The notes: a model not told the origin generated them from the sequence alone. Shown: positions 1-7,907, counted from the first letter of the stretch. The stretch: DNA of 61,996 nt from a virus (IMGVR_UViG_3300044302_003481:1-61996); one strand, 5' to 3'. Numbers and translations are program-made.

Positions 1-2
1 AC

Positions 3-155
3 ATGACTAATGAAAATAGTCAGGAAGCAATAAAAGAGATATATAAAGACAATTTTTACTCGCTTCCTGCAAACAGACACAAACGAGACGAATTAATAAA
101 AAAGATACTCTTTGAACAAAATGAACTAGACAATAAAAAAGCCCCACCGAAGTGA
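3..155 (+). CDS. Small hypothetical protein (50 aa)
   Basis: An open frame from the ATG at position 3 to a TGA at 153-155 encodes a charged, lysine- and glutamate-rich 50-residue protein with no membrane segment or motif I recognise. Because it begins two bases into the window, the true start may lie upstream and this may be only the C-terminal part. The stop codon lies inside a terminator-like hairpin, which supports it being the last gene of a transcript. Function unknown. Confidence 0.5.
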   Translation: MTNENSQEAIKEIYKDNFYSLPANRHKRDELIKKILFEQNELDNKKAPPK

Positions 156-161
156 GGCTTT
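137..161. terminator. Hairpin terminator between convergent genes
   Basis: The arms AAAGCC-CAC and GTG-GGCTTT pair around a CGAA loop with one mismatch. The plus copy runs into TTTAATTAAA, and the minus copy is also followed by T-rich sequence. It lies between a plus gene ending at 155 and a minus gene ending at 170, so it probably serves both directions. Confidence 0.6.
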
Positions 162-169
162 AATTAAAA

Positions 170-310
170 TCAAGCAACTGATTTCTTTTTCTTTGCTTCG
201 TAATGATACTTAGTTCCACGATAAGTATGTGGAGCGTCAGAAACAGTTTCTCTTGTAGGAGCTGAAACGTTCTTTTGATAAACGATTCCGCGATAAGTAA
301 GGCTTGCCAT
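170..310 (-). CDS. DUF4278-like small protein with two YRG motifs (46 aa)
   Basis: The frame starts at the ATG at 310. It encodes 46 residues that begin MASLTYRGIVY, contain a second TYRGTKYHY motif near residues 29-37 and end in a lysine-rich tail. A YRG..Y motif at the N-terminus is the hallmark of DUF4278, a family of tiny proteins abundant in marine picocyanobacteria and their phages; no function is established. Two motif copies in such a short protein suggest an internal duplication. It is convergent with the gene at 3-155 across a shared hairpin. The family call is by eye but the motif is distinctive. Confidence 0.65.
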   Translation of the reverse strand: MASLTYRGIVYQKNVSAPTRETVSDAPHTYRGTKYHYEAKKKKSVA

Positions 311-410
311 GGTAAGCACCGTGTGTGTTTATTCTTTAAGTATACCGATTTGGTAGCCTTTGATACCGTTTATAGTGATACATTAAATGTTAAAAAATTA
401 TTAAGAAATT

Positions 411-515
411 GAAAGGGGTAACCCCACCGCTGTTCCTTCGGCAGGGTTATCGTTCACTAGACGCAGGAAACAGTAAAAACTACGCCTCCCCTTCGGGCCT
501 GACACTGTTCTTCTC
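411..515. other. GC-rich inverted-repeat cluster (possible terminator)
   Basis: In this AT-rich window the stretch is conspicuously GC-rich. It holds GGGG-TAA-CCCC at 415-425 and further short complementary pieces (CCG/CGG, AACCC/GGGTT) around 421-448. On the minus strand the first hairpin is followed by TTTC and an AT-rich tract, so it could terminate the minus-strand transcript of the genes at 480-1326. No gene is visible between 311 and 479. Confidence 0.35.
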
Positions 516-749
516 CGACCCACGGAGTATCTTATACTCGCTAATCTTTTCTTTTAATTCTTCGGCTGCTTTTTCTGCTTCACTTCTGAGTTCGTAGCTT
601 TTATCCCACCAAACAGTCTTACCGTCGTAGTACCAAGGTTGGAACTTAAGTAAATAACCATGAGCAATAGGATTTACTCCATACTTATGATCATATAAAT
701 CAACTGATCGATAAGGATAAAGCAACTTAACTAGGTAAAATTTGACCAA
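480..749 (-). CDS. Hypothetical protein (89 aa)
   Basis: This 89-residue protein is rich in aromatic residues in its first half, including a WYYDGKTVWWDKSY stretch near residues 39-52. A charged helix rich in Glu and Lys follows at about residues 55-75. I recognise no family. Its start overlaps the end of the upstream minus gene at 727-1326 by 23 nt, so the two are probably translationally coupled. No signal peptide or membrane segment is seen. Confidence 0.6.
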   Translation of the reverse strand: MVKFYLVKLLYPYRSVDLYDHKYGVNPIAHGYLLKFQPWYYDGKTVWWDKSYELRSEAEKAAEELKEKISEYKILRGSEKNSVRPEGEA

Positions 750-1326
750 CTAATTCTAGTGTCTCTTCCATTGAAAATTCTTTTTTATCTCCTTTTGGCT
801 TAACACGAAAACAATCAAAGTATTTTTCACCAGTAGTGTTAGCTGCCCGATCAATTGGTGTAATAGGAGTAATGTCAAATGATTTCCAAACTGCATCATC
901 TGGATAAGGAGGTCTATACCAATAAAAAGATTTTTGCTCATAATTAATAACCCACTCTGGATGATACTTATGCCAACGACTCCAAGCGTGAAATTGCCTA
1001 TCAGGATCACCAGAAGTACAATCCAGTTCTACACAATCTCCTGGTTGAATTAACCAACGTAATTTCAATACTTCCTGAAAACCTCGACGAATAGCTTTCA
1101 TCCCAGTTCTTCCAGTTATCTTTTGATGTAAGGATCTGGATCTTTTATTCTTTCTCTCATTAAACCAATCATTTAATTGACGATTAGATTTACCAACTGC
1201 AAAACCAACCTTCCAACTCCAATAGCCTTCCCTATATTCTCGAAGAGGATTCAAGAAAATTTTACATATTTGATCATCAATGCAAAATTTAGTACTCGTA
1301 AACTTGCGGCGTACTCGATAAGTCAT
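727..1326 (-). CDS. Hypothetical protein (199 aa), Trp/Arg-rich
   Basis: This is a soluble, basic 199-residue protein with many Trp, Arg and Lys residues, for example EGYWSWKVGFAVGKSNRQ near residue 33. A WHKYHPEWVINYEQKSFYW region lies near residue 120. I recognise no catalytic motif. The ATG at 1326 sits one base from the putative GTG start of the divergent plus gene, so one start may be misplaced or the promoters lie inside the neighbouring genes. It is followed on the same strand by the overlapping 89-aa gene. Confidence 0.6.
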   Translation of the reverse strand: MTYRVRRKFTSTKFCIDDQICKIFLNPLREYREGYWSWKVGFAVGKSNRQLNDWFNERKNKRSRSLHQKITGRTGMKAIRRGFQEVLKLRWLIQPGDCVELDCTSGDPDRQFHAWSRWHKYHPEWVINYEQKSFYWYRPPYPDDAVWKSFDITPITPIDRAANTTGEKYFDCFRVKPKGDKKEFSMEETLELVGQILPS

Positions 1327-1327
1327 C

Positions 1328-1612
1328 GTGGAAGAATTACTAAGACTGATTCAATCAGACCCCCAACTTTGGGAAATAGTTGAACAACTAAAACACCAAG
1401 ACGAAGAACCTGCTGACTTCTTCCTTAATGTAGCGAACATGTTATCAGTTGAGCTAGAAGAGCTACATCGAACTGATCTAAGCGATAAGCTTGCAGCACT
1501 ATTTGGTGGACTACCAGAACCCGCCTATAAAATGGTGCCATTACTACTACACGTTGCATTAGATATATGGATGATGAAATCAATTCCCAACCATGAATCA
1601 ATTAAGGATTGA
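1328..1612 (+). CDS. Hypothetical protein (94 aa), first gene of the polymerase cluster
   Basis: The proposed start is GTG at 1328. The 94-residue product is acidic and predicted helical, with Leu/Glu repeats in the first 60 residues and a hydrophobic MVPLLLHVALDIWMM stretch near residues 69-83. It resembles no family I can name. It runs head-to-tail into the gene at 1616 with a three-base gap and then into the DNA polymerase, so these three probably form one early transcript. The start is uncertain because it is immediately back-to-back with the ATG of the minus gene. Confidence 0.55.
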   Translation: MEELLRLIQSDPQLWEIVEQLKHQDEEPADFFLNVANMLSVELEELHRTDLSDKLAALFGGLPEPAYKMVPLLLHVALDIWMMKSIPNHESIKD

Positions 1613-1615
1613 ACC

Positions 1616-1849
1616 ATGCAAAGCGGATACGTCTTGTGGGATTCCGAAAACCTAAAAGTTCTATGTATCTCTGAAGATAAAAAGGGAGTTGAATTAATTG
1701 AAATAAAGAAAACAAATGGATTAAATAAAACTCTCTGCCTCCCAGATTTAACTTCAGCTAAGAACGTAGATGAGAGACTTCGAAAGCTTGGCTTAATCGG
1801 AGAACTTGATATAGTGAATGTGGCGAAGCTTTATAAGCATTGTTTTTAA
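1616..1849 (+). CDS. Hypothetical protein (77 aa) upstream of DNA polymerase
   Basis: A 77-residue soluble protein with a beta-rich N-terminal half and a helical C-terminal half. No recognisable motif is present. It lies three bases after the preceding stop and three bases before the DNA polymerase start, so a role in replication or its control is plausible from position only. Confidence 0.55.
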   Translation: MQSGYVLWDSENLKVLCISEDKKGVELIEIKKTNGLNKTLCLPDLTSAKNVDERLRKLGLIGELDIVNVAKLYKHCF

Positions 1850-1852
1850 TTC

Positions 1853-3685
1853 ATGTTGAGACTAGTACTGGACTGTGAGACTAATGGTCTAGTCCATCAA
1901 TTAGACAAAGTACACAGCCTTGTACTCAGGGATGTTGATACAAACCATGTTTATAGCTGTTCAGATGAACCAGACTATGAACCAATTCATAATGGCTTAT
2001 ACCTTATATCTCAAGCTGATTTAATCATCGGTCACAATATAATCAACTTTGATTTCAGAGCATTAGCAAAAGTTTACCCCAATATTAAGAAGAAACCAGA
2101 TTGTATACTCTGTGACACCCTCATAATGAGTCGTGTTTTATGGCCTGAGTTAGATCCAGTAGATGAGCAAAAATTCTCTCATATTGATCCTAAATATAAA
2201 GGTAAACATTCTCTAGGAGCATGGGGTGACAGGTTAAATGTCAATAAGTCTGATTTCCCAGTAGAGGATGGTGCTGATAAATGGGATAAGTGGACTCCAG
2301 AGATGCAGAAGTATTGCGAGAATGACACCCTAGTCTCATTAGAGCTGTACAATTACCTCGCTTCTCAGAAATTGGACCCTCGCTGCTATGAGTTAGAGCA
2401 TAACTTTGCAGTCTTAATGACCCTTCAGGAGGACTATGGATTTCCTTTTAACGAAAAAGCAGCGTATGCTTTGGTTAACACTCTTAAAACACGACATACA
2501 GAAATCGATGAACAGTTACAGAAAGTTTTCCCGCCAATTACAGAAGAAAGGATTTCAGTCAAGACGGGGAAAAGACTTAAGGACAAGGTCACTACGTTTA
2601 ACCCCGCTTCGCGTAAACAAACTGCGGATAGGTTACGAGAGCGTTACCCTGAGATTAGATTCTCCAAGACCGAAAAAGGGAATGTTAAGGTTGATGATGA
2701 CGTCCTTGAAATCTTGGGTAAAAAATATCCAGAGGCGTCTCTTCTAGCTGAATATCAATTACTTAATAAAAGACTCGGTCAAATAATTGAAGGTAAGGAA
2801 GCTTGGCTAAAACATAGTCAGAAATATAAAGACGGAAGAATACATGGCTCAGTTATTACAAACGCTTGTGTGTCGGGACGATGTAGTCATCGAGGTCCCA
2901 ATATGGCTCAAATTCCTAGAGTTGGTCACCAATACGGCGCAGAATGTAGAGCCTTATTTCATGCAACACCTGGATGGCTACTAATAGGAGCTGATGCTAG
3001 TGGTTTAGAGCTACGTGCATTAGGTGCTCAATTAGCCTACTTCGATGATGGGGAGTATGCAAAGCTAGTTAGTACAGACGATTTTGATATTCATACTCAT
3101 AATGCAAAATTATTTGGCATATTTGATGGTAAAGGTGAAATAGATAAAAAGACGAGAGAGCTTGCAAAAACTATGATTTATGCCGTACTTTATGGAGCCG
3201 GCGCCCAGAAACTTGGTTCTATCTTAGATGTCTCTTTAAGTGAACAAAAAAGAAAAGAATTAGGCTATGAAACTATCAATACTTTCTACAAAAATTTACC
3301 TGCTATTAAAGAATTAAAAGATAAAGTTGATGAACGTGTTTTACAACGAGGATATTTAACTGGAATAGATGGTAGACATTTACAAATCAGATCTCGACAT
3401 TCCGCTTTAAATCAGCTACTTCAATCAACAGGTGCAATAACAGTTAAAAAAGCTACATGTATCCTATACAAGGATTTGTACGAAGCAGGATTAAAATGGG
3501 CTTGTCACTTTGCATTCGTCGCACACATACACGATGAGATTCAGGCTCTTGTAAAACCTCAATTTGAGGATCTTTACAAAAGTTTAGCCATCGACTCTTT
3601 TCGTAAGTCTGGAGAATTTTTCAATTTAAAGTGTCCTCTAACTGGCGAAGCCAAATCAGGAAAAAACTGGATGGAGACCCACTAA
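1853..3685 (+). CDS. T7-type family A DNA polymerase with 3'-5' exonuclease
   Basis: This is the replicative DNA polymerase, 610 residues against about 700 in T7 gp5. The exonuclease domain shows Exo I DCETNG at 7-12, Exo II HNIINFDF at 61-68 and Exo III YCENDT at 154-159. The polymerase domain shows motif A DASGLELR (Asp381), close to the T7 form. The O-helix carries Arg435, Lys439, Tyr443 and Tyr447. Motif C is HDE at 560-562. All catalytic acidic residues are present, so it should be active with proofreading. Its stop overlaps the next start (TAATG). It probably works with the primase-helicase at 11009 and the SSB at 5511. Confidence 0.95.
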   Translation: MLRLVLDCETNGLVHQLDKVHSLVLRDVDTNHVYSCSDEPDYEPIHNGLYLISQADLIIGHNIINFDFRALAKVYPNIKKKPDCILCDTLIMSRVLWPELDPVDEQKFSHIDPKYKGKHSLGAWGDRLNVNKSDFPVEDGADKWDKWTPEMQKYCENDTLVSLELYNYLASQKLDPRCYELEHNFAVLMTLQEDYGFPFNEKAAYALVNTLKTRHTEIDEQLQKVFPPITEERISVKTGKRLKDKVTTFNPASRKQTADRLRERYPEIRFSKTEKGNVKVDDDVLEILGKKYPEASLLAEYQLLNKRLGQIIEGKEAWLKHSQKYKDGRIHGSVITNACVSGRCSHRGPNMAQIPRVGHQYGAECRALFHATPGWLLIGADASGLELRALGAQLAYFDDGEYAKLVSTDDFDIHTHNAKLFGIFDGKGEIDKKTRELAKTMIYAVLYGAGAQKLGSILDVSLSEQKRKELGYETINTFYKNLPAIKELKDKVDERVLQRGYLTGIDGRHLQIRSRHSALNQLLQSTGAITVKKATCILYKDLYEAGLKWACHFAFVAHIHDEIQALVKPQFEDLYKSLAIDSFRKSGEFFNLKCPLTGEAKSGKNWMETH

Positions 3686-3864
3686 TGAAAAAGAAAAAAC
3701 ACCAAATCAAATCATCTTGGTATTACATCTTCTGGGGAATCATGTCAGCTTCAGTAGTAGCCGGACAAATTTACGTCGGTACTGGTTACAGAGAGATGTC
3801 GGAAAGTATCAGAAAGAGCATCATCTTATTTGATCCTCCTTCAGCCTTTCCACACATACGTTGA
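3685..3864 (+). CDS. Small single-pass membrane protein (59 aa)
   Basis: The start ATG overlaps the polymerase stop (TAATG), which argues for translational coupling. The 59-residue product has a lysine-rich N-terminus followed by one hydrophobic segment at about residues 12-30, then a short polar tail. That arrangement suggests an inner-membrane protein with a cytoplasmic N-terminus. Function unknown. Its 3' end overlaps a convergent minus-strand small gene by 44 nt. Confidence 0.55.
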   Translation: MKKKKHQIKSSWYYIFWGIMSASVVAGQIYVGTGYREMSESIRKSIILFDPPSAFPHIR

Positions 3865-3943
3865 GACATGTCTCTTCCTCATCGTCTAAATAACAATGAG
3901 AAATGCATTCAAAGTAACGTTCAACTGGATCGTGTGTGTTCAT
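3821..3943 (-). CDS. Tiny protein with paired CX3C motifs (40 aa)
   Basis: An ATG at 3943 opens 40 codons, beginning MNTHDPVERYFECISHC and containing CLNVC near residues 26-30. Two CX3C motifs separated by an acidic linker would place four cysteines on two helices, as in a disulphide or metal-binding helical hairpin. The composition looks like a real small cyanobacterial or cyanophage protein rather than noise. The gene overlaps the convergent membrane-protein gene by 44 nt. Function unknown. Confidence 0.55.
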   Translation of the reverse strand: MNTHDPVERYFECISHCYLDDEEETCLNVCVERLKEDQIR

Positions 3944-4006
3944 TTCAAAACTTTAGCCCATGTTGTACTAAAAACTTAGTGAGTACAAATTCTCAAAAAA
4001 TTAAAT

Positions 4007-4327
4007 ATGGATAAACATGACATCCCTTTCTTAGGAGATTTTTATACTAAAAGTGAAGTAGACGCCATGGTTGCAGCTGCTGTTGAAGAAGCTAGAGCAA
4101 TCGATGAAGCATCGATGGCAGAACATAACTTCAAGGCAACAATTATTAGTATGGTTTTAGGCTTTATATGTCTAGCACTATTTGTAGATGGATTACTTCG
4201 CATACTTGGTATCATTCCACCATTCGCAGGTCTTGACGTTAATATTCTGGATGATATCGCAGAGAAAACTACAAAGATAGTAGAAAAAGACTTGGCTCCA
4301 GTATTAAATAAAATTCCTAGAATTTAA
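4007..4327 (+). CDS. Membrane protein with N-terminal helical domain (106 aa)
   Basis: Residues 1-40 are acidic and alanine-rich, consistent with a helix. A strongly hydrophobic segment at about 46-66 should cross the membrane, and the remainder is a short amphipathic tail. No known family is recognised. It overlaps the 3' end of the convergent minus gene at 4317 by 11 nt. The 63 bp between 3943 and 4007 hold the start regions of two divergent genes and no further ORF. Confidence 0.55.
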   Translation: MDKHDIPFLGDFYTKSEVDAMVAAAVEEARAIDEASMAEHNFKATIISMVLGFICLALFVDGLLRILGIIPPFAGLDVNILDDIAEKTTKIVEKDLAPVLNKIPRI

Positions 4328-4763
4328 TTAAGCCTTTTAAAAAATCTCCTGTTCTTTTACCTATATCAGTTTCAGGATTATTACTTATACCAAATTGACC
4401 AACTTGTAAATCAGGCATAGCTTCAGTTGCTTGATCCAAAGCTGATCCTTCTTGACCTTGTCCCCAAAGCTGAGCCCCTATAGCAGTTGGTCCTGCATAA
4501 TTTTTAAGAAAATCTAAACCTCTTAAAACAGCTTGACGCCCTAATGGAGTTGGTCCCGACATGAAGCCACCTTCATTAGCAGGCACACCTGGTCGGAATC
4601 CACGAGTTAAATCCCATCCTCCTTTCGAGCCTCCTTTACCAAACTTACCTCTCTGACTCCAATCATCTCTAAAAAGATCTCCCCAACTAGCAGTAGCTTC
4701 ATTAGGAATACGAGTATTTTGTCCTTTAAAAAACCAATTTGTAACAGGGTTAGACATTACCAA
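4317..4763 (-). CDS. Hypothetical Gly/Trp-rich protein (148 aa)
   Basis: A 148-residue protein rich in Gly, Asn and Trp, with a low-complexity RGKFGKGGSKGGWDLTRG stretch near residues 38-55 and a helical, Ala-rich segment near residues 75-100. The composition resembles the unidentified virion-type proteins encoded on the same strand at 20747-22251 and 58394-61534. An internal or minor structural role is a guess. Its start overlaps the stop of the upstream gene by 7 nt. Confidence 0.5.
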   Translation of the reverse strand: MVMSNPVTNWFFKGQNTRIPNEATASWGDLFRDDWSQRGKFGKGGSKGGWDLTRGFRPGVPANEGGFMSGPTPLGRQAVLRGLDFLKNYAGPTAIGAQLWGQGQEGSALDQATEAMPDLQVGQFGISNNPETDIGKRTGDFLKGLIKF

Positions 4764-5263
4764 CCCTTACCTAGAGGTACTACTTGTGGAGGAAATCTTG
4801 GATCATATGTACCAATAGGACCTAAACCTGCTCCTGGATCACCATCTCTTTCGTAATTCCATTCCATAGTCTTTACTCCTGGATGATGTCCCCAACCTGG
4901 TGCTCGTTCTCCCCAATCATATTTTGGAAAAGGTACAGGTGTATTTGAATCATTACCACCAAAAATACTTCGATCATATTTTGGAAATGGTACAGGGGTA
5001 ACTGGTCCTCCTAAAACACCTGTACTCCGTACAGTAGGTGGTAATCCATTTGCTTTCTTCCATTCTTCAAATTCCTGTGGAGTCATCAAAGCTACTTCTG
5101 GATTCGTTTTACGAGCTTGGTAAAACCCAGATTCTCTCTTAGCTTGATCCTCTTGACGATGATCATACCCCCACGGATGTATAGGTCCTCCATAATCTCG
5201 ATTATGTTCAACAAAAGAATTTCCTAGCACACCATCGAGGTTTTTCTTAATCAGTGGATTCAT
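4757..5263 (-). CDS. Hypothetical Pro/Gly-rich protein (168 aa) with internal repeat
   Basis: A 168-residue Pro-, Gly- and Asp-rich protein. It contains the repeated phrase TPVPFPKYD twice, near residues 88 and 108, which indicates an internal duplication of about 20 residues. No catalytic motif or membrane segment is seen. It is paired head-to-tail with the gene at 4317-4763 on the minus strand. A minor virion protein is a reasonable guess, not established. Confidence 0.5.
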   Translation of the reverse strand: MNPLIKKNLDGVLGNSFVEHNRDYGGPIHPWGYDHRQEDQAKRESGFYQARKTNPEVALMTPQEFEEWKKANGLPPTVRSTGVLGGPVTPVPFPKYDRSIFGGNDSNTPVPFPKYDWGERAPGWGHHPGVKTMEWNYERDGDPGAGLGPIGTYDPRFPPQVVPLGKGW

Positions 5264-5343
5264 ATTATTAACACTAAATAAATAGGTATTATCTTGTCTA
5301 TTTTAGATTATCCAAGTACAGTTGCTATGCACATAAATATCTC

Positions 5344-5508
5344 ATGCCACCACGTACTAAAAAAGAAAAGCCTTTTACCGAGATGTCGAACGAAGAGCTT
5401 TCACAACTACAAAGTGGTTACATAGACTTACGTAACCACGCTGACTACTATCTCCAAGCAATCCTCAAAGAAATGCAGGTGCGCTTAGAACAAAATCTTG
5501 TTAAGTAA
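5344..5508 (+). CDS. Small basic helical protein (54 aa) before SSB
   Basis: The frame from ATG 5344 to TAA 5508 encodes 54 residues: a lysine-rich start (MPPRTKKEK), then a helix rich in Leu, Gln and Glu. It ends two bases before the SSB start, so it is very likely co-transcribed with it. The upstream stretch 5264-5343 contains TATTAT- and TATTTTAG-like AT-rich elements that could form a promoter, but I cannot define it. Function unknown. Confidence 0.55.
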   Translation: MPPRTKKEKPFTEMSNEELSQLQSGYIDLRNHADYYLQAILKEMQVRLEQNLVK

Positions 5509-5510
5509 CC

Positions 5511-6209
5511 ATGAACATTATCAACGCATGCGCCAAGTACACAGGGTACGAAGAAAGCATCAAAGCTTTACGTTTTGAAATACCTGGGAAAGGAAAAAAT
5601 CCTGCTACCCCTCTATTTGTAATTTATAGTTTTGCTGCCCAAGAAACCAGTGCTAATCCTAGTGCATTTGAAATAGGCTCAAATGTATTAATAACAGGGA
5701 GACTCTATAAAAGGGTTCAACCAGATGAAGAAGAAAAAGATGGTCGTATGTATGTCGTACCTACCCAAGAATTACAGATTACTCATCCTAATTGCGAATT
5801 AAATCAAGTTCAGCTCGCTGGTGCAGTGGGTTGGAGAGGAGATCTAAAAGTACTTCCTAGAGGGAATGGAGTCGTTAACTTCCTTCTACTATGCCAAGCT
5901 AGTAAACAGAAACAGCTTAATCACGAATGGGATGATAGTGTCCCCTTTAAAATTGAGGCATGGGGAGAAGAAGCAAAACGATTTGATAAACATGTCTACG
6001 TAGGTAGATCACTTGCTCTAGGAGGAGCTTTAAAATTTGACTGTTGGACTGCAAAAGATGGTTCCAAGCAAGGAGGCTACAAAGTTTCAGCAAAAAATGC
6101 TCAACATGCCTTATTTGGAAAAAGTCAAAAGACTGAAGAAAAAACTGAACCAGTTACTACTCCAGCTGTTGAAGTTACAAAAGATGCCGAAGATGGCATC
6201 CCTTTTTAA
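5511..6209 (+). CDS. Single-stranded DNA-binding protein with two OB-fold-like halves
   Basis: This is a 232-residue SSB-type protein. Residues about 100-200 match the bacterial SSB OB-fold, with NQVQLAGAVG at the start, a PRGNGVVNFLLL strand, a VPFKIEAWGEEA strand and a GRSLALGGALK strand. The preceding 90 residues show a similar strand pattern and may be a second, diverged OB-fold. The C-terminus ends in DAEDGIPF, the acidic tail through which SSBs recruit other replication proteins. It should coat ssDNA during phage replication and recombination. Confidence 0.85.
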   Translation: MNIINACAKYTGYEESIKALRFEIPGKGKNPATPLFVIYSFAAQETSANPSAFEIGSNVLITGRLYKRVQPDEEEKDGRMYVVPTQELQITHPNCELNQVQLAGAVGWRGDLKVLPRGNGVVNFLLLCQASKQKQLNHEWDDSVPFKIEAWGEEAKRFDKHVYVGRSLALGGALKFDCWTAKDGSKQGGYKVSAKNAQHALFGKSQKTEEKTEPVTTPAVEVTKDAEDGIPF

Positions 6210-6242
6210 AAACGCTATCCTTTAAACAAACTCAAAAAAATT

Positions 6243-7190
6243 ATGTCTTTATTAGACCGTTACCTTGACACTGAAAAATATCAAGGAGAAATACGTCCTT
6301 TACCAAAAGCTTTGTTTTATCAGAGATTTGGTAAGCATGAATTATGGATGACAAATATGGATGCTGACAAAGCTGGCATTGATATTAAAAAACTTAAAGA
6401 ACAACCTGATGCTCAAACAGCAAAAAGAAAATTTGGAGCTGGAGCAGGTGCTGAAACAAAAGAAGGAATTGTATTTAAGACTCCAAGATTAATGGTCATC
6501 CGAGGTGCAAAATTTGATGACCCTGTTTTCTGGGAAGATAAAAGACAAGAAGAAAGAGGAAAAGTCTATGGTCAAGTAGGCGTCATTCCTAATCTTTGGG
6601 AAGAATGGAACAATGATGATAGTAAACCCGGCGATCCACCATTTAGAAAACGTCGCGTAGTACTATTTTTCATAGTTGATGCAAATGGTATTCCTATTCA
6701 TGGAAAACCAATTTCTTTAGCTCTACATGGAGGAGCATCAAATAAATTTGTTGAACGCTATCAACAATTCTTAGAACAATTAGAAGCAGCCTTTAGTAAA
6801 AAGTATAAAACTAAATCAGCTGCAGCTATGAGTGATCTACAAGCCGCTGCTTCAATTTGGACTCCTACATTTGATGCAGAAGAATATGGAACTGATGCAG
6901 GATCATCAGCAATTACCGTTGCTGAATCATGGGTTATTCCTACACCAGAAACCCTTGAGGATTTCTATCCGAAAAAAGAAGAGGACTTTAAATATATCGA
7001 AGAAGTTTACGAATCTCTTCCACCCGCTCTTATGTATAAGCGTTATTTTGCAGCATGTGAAGATGAGTCCAGTTGGCATCCATTAGTTGCCGGAGCATTG
7101 GATAGTCTCAAACTTCCAGAAGCAAGAGATGGAGGAGCTGCACTAGGAGCTAAAGATGAAACTGGTGCTTTAGTTGGTGGCCTAAAGTAA
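6243..7190 (+). CDS. Hypothetical protein (315 aa) in the SSB operon
   Basis: A soluble 315-residue protein with no motif I can assign. It has a charged N-terminal third, a central beta-rich core around KRRVVLFFIVDANGIPIHG (about 138-156), and a Gly/Ala-rich C-terminal tail. It starts 33 bp after the SSB stop on the same strand, so it is probably co-expressed. A role in ssDNA handling or recombination follows only from position. Confidence 0.65.
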   Translation: MSLLDRYLDTEKYQGEIRPLPKALFYQRFGKHELWMTNMDADKAGIDIKKLKEQPDAQTAKRKFGAGAGAETKEGIVFKTPRLMVIRGAKFDDPVFWEDKRQEERGKVYGQVGVIPNLWEEWNNDDSKPGDPPFRKRRVVLFFIVDANGIPIHGKPISLALHGGASNKFVERYQQFLEQLEAAFSKKYKTKSAAAMSDLQAAASIWTPTFDAEEYGTDAGSSAITVAESWVIPTPETLEDFYPKKEEDFKYIEEVYESLPPALMYKRYFAACEDESSWHPLVAGALDSLKLPEARDGGAALGAKDETGALVGGLK

Positions 7191-7198
7191 AACTTAAT

Positions 7199-7330
7199 AT
7201 GGAGTATTCAACTCTCTATTTAGTCATGACAAAATTGCTGTTCCTCTCCATTGGGGCTGGGGCAGCTTTTTTAATTGTTGGACTACTAGCAGCTACTCTT
7301 CAAGACTTAGAAGAGGATAATTTAGAGTAA
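7199..7330 (+). CDS. Small single-pass membrane protein (43 aa)
   Basis: An ATG at 7199 opens 43 codons. The product is almost entirely hydrophobic at residues 11-33 (a Leu/Ala/Gly-rich helix) and ends in an acidic tail, DLEEDNLE. It follows the 315-aa gene by 8 bp, so it could be the last gene of the SSB transcript. Its 3' end overlaps a convergent minus gene by 31 nt. Confidence 0.5.
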   Translation: MEYSTLYLVMTKLLFLSIGAGAAFLIVGLLAATLQDLEEDNLE

Positions 7331-7437
7331 GCCTTTTCAGCTTTCTTCATAATCTTTAGTGCCTTTTCTCTAGAGACACATTTCTCTGCCTTGGTCGCCA
7401 GCTTGACCAACTTCTTATACTGTTTTGCTGAGTTCAA
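7300..7437 (-). CDS. Small lysine-rich helical protein (45 aa)
   Basis: A TTG codon at 7437 overlaps the TGA stop of the upstream minus gene and opens 45 codons. The product is highly basic and helical (AKQYKKLVKLATKAEK), probably a nucleic-acid-binding or structural peptide. The overlap suggests re-initiation after the upstream gene. The non-ATG start and short length make this a moderate call. Confidence 0.4.
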   Translation of the reverse strand: MNSAKQYKKLVKLATKAEKCVSREKALKIMKKAEKAYSKLSSSKS

Positions 7438-7682
7438 CCGTCGTAACTTTTTTTAATCACACCTTGAGTCTCTATTTCTGCTAAACGTTTGCAAAGACCA
7501 CGAATAACTGCTTGACGCTGAATCGCTATACCCAACAAATTCATAGCCCCATGTCGTAATTCCTCAATATCCTGTACCTTTTCAATCTGAGTTGAAACAG
7601 CTTTAAGAGTAAACTCATCTTCCAAACTAGGAGTTTGGTCAATGGGTTCAAAAGATAGTTCGACTACTTTAAAAGACGACAT
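7434..7682 (-). CDS. Hypothetical protein (82 aa)
   Basis: An 82-residue protein with an acidic N-terminal half and a helical, Ile/Arg/Glu-rich C-terminal half. No motif is recognised. It is transcribed away from the promoter at 7720-7747 and overlaps the start of the basic 45-aa gene by 4 nt. Function unknown. Confidence 0.5.
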   Translation of the reverse strand: MSSFKVVELSFEPIDQTPSLEDEFTLKAVSTQIEKVQDIEELRHGAMNLLGIAIQRQAVIRGLCKRLAEIETQGVIKKSYDG

Positions 7683-7719
7683 AACTGAAGAGACCTATTA
7701 CTTAGTCTAACTAATGTTA

Positions 7720-7747
7720 TTGACAGAGACCGAACTAAGATTAAAAT
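7720..7747 (+). promoter_or_regulatory. Sigma70-type promoter
   Basis: A perfect -35 box TTGACA (7720-7725) is followed after 16 bp by TAAAAT (7742-7747). It lies about 23 bp upstream of the ATG at 7770 and should drive the plus-strand run from 7770 onward using host RNA polymerase. This fits the absence of a phage RNA polymerase in the window. Confidence 0.6.
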
Positions 7748-7769
7748 CGGATCACAGATCACTTAATTA

Positions 7770-7907
7770 ATGGCTAAAGCTGCTTGGACAGATGGTAAAA
7801 AGCAAAGCGATGCAATACCAAAAAAGACCTCTATAGGTGATGGCAGACGTAAGCGTGGCTCATATGCTTGGAAAAGTAAAAAGAAATATAGAGGACAAGG
7901 AAAGTAA
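7770..7907 (+). CDS. Small highly basic protein (45 aa)
   Basis: The ATG at 7770 opens 45 codons, of which about one third are Lys or Arg, including GDGRRKRGSYAWKSKKKYRG near the C-terminus. Such a composition suggests nucleic-acid binding. It sits directly downstream of a strong promoter and its stop overlaps the next start (TAATG), so it is probably early-expressed. No family is recognised. Confidence 0.6.
   Translation: MAKAAWTDGKKQSDAIPKKTSIGDGRRKRGSYAWKSKKKYRGQGK

Noticed and set aside
756-1010. 84-aa hydrophobic minus frame within the 199-aa gene
   Set aside because: It is out of frame with the longer, better-balanced 199-aa gene and lacks a ribosome-binding site.
6037-6225. Plus-strand frame inside the SSB C-terminus
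   Set aside because: Lysine/leucine runs are an out-of-frame reading of the acidic SSB tail.
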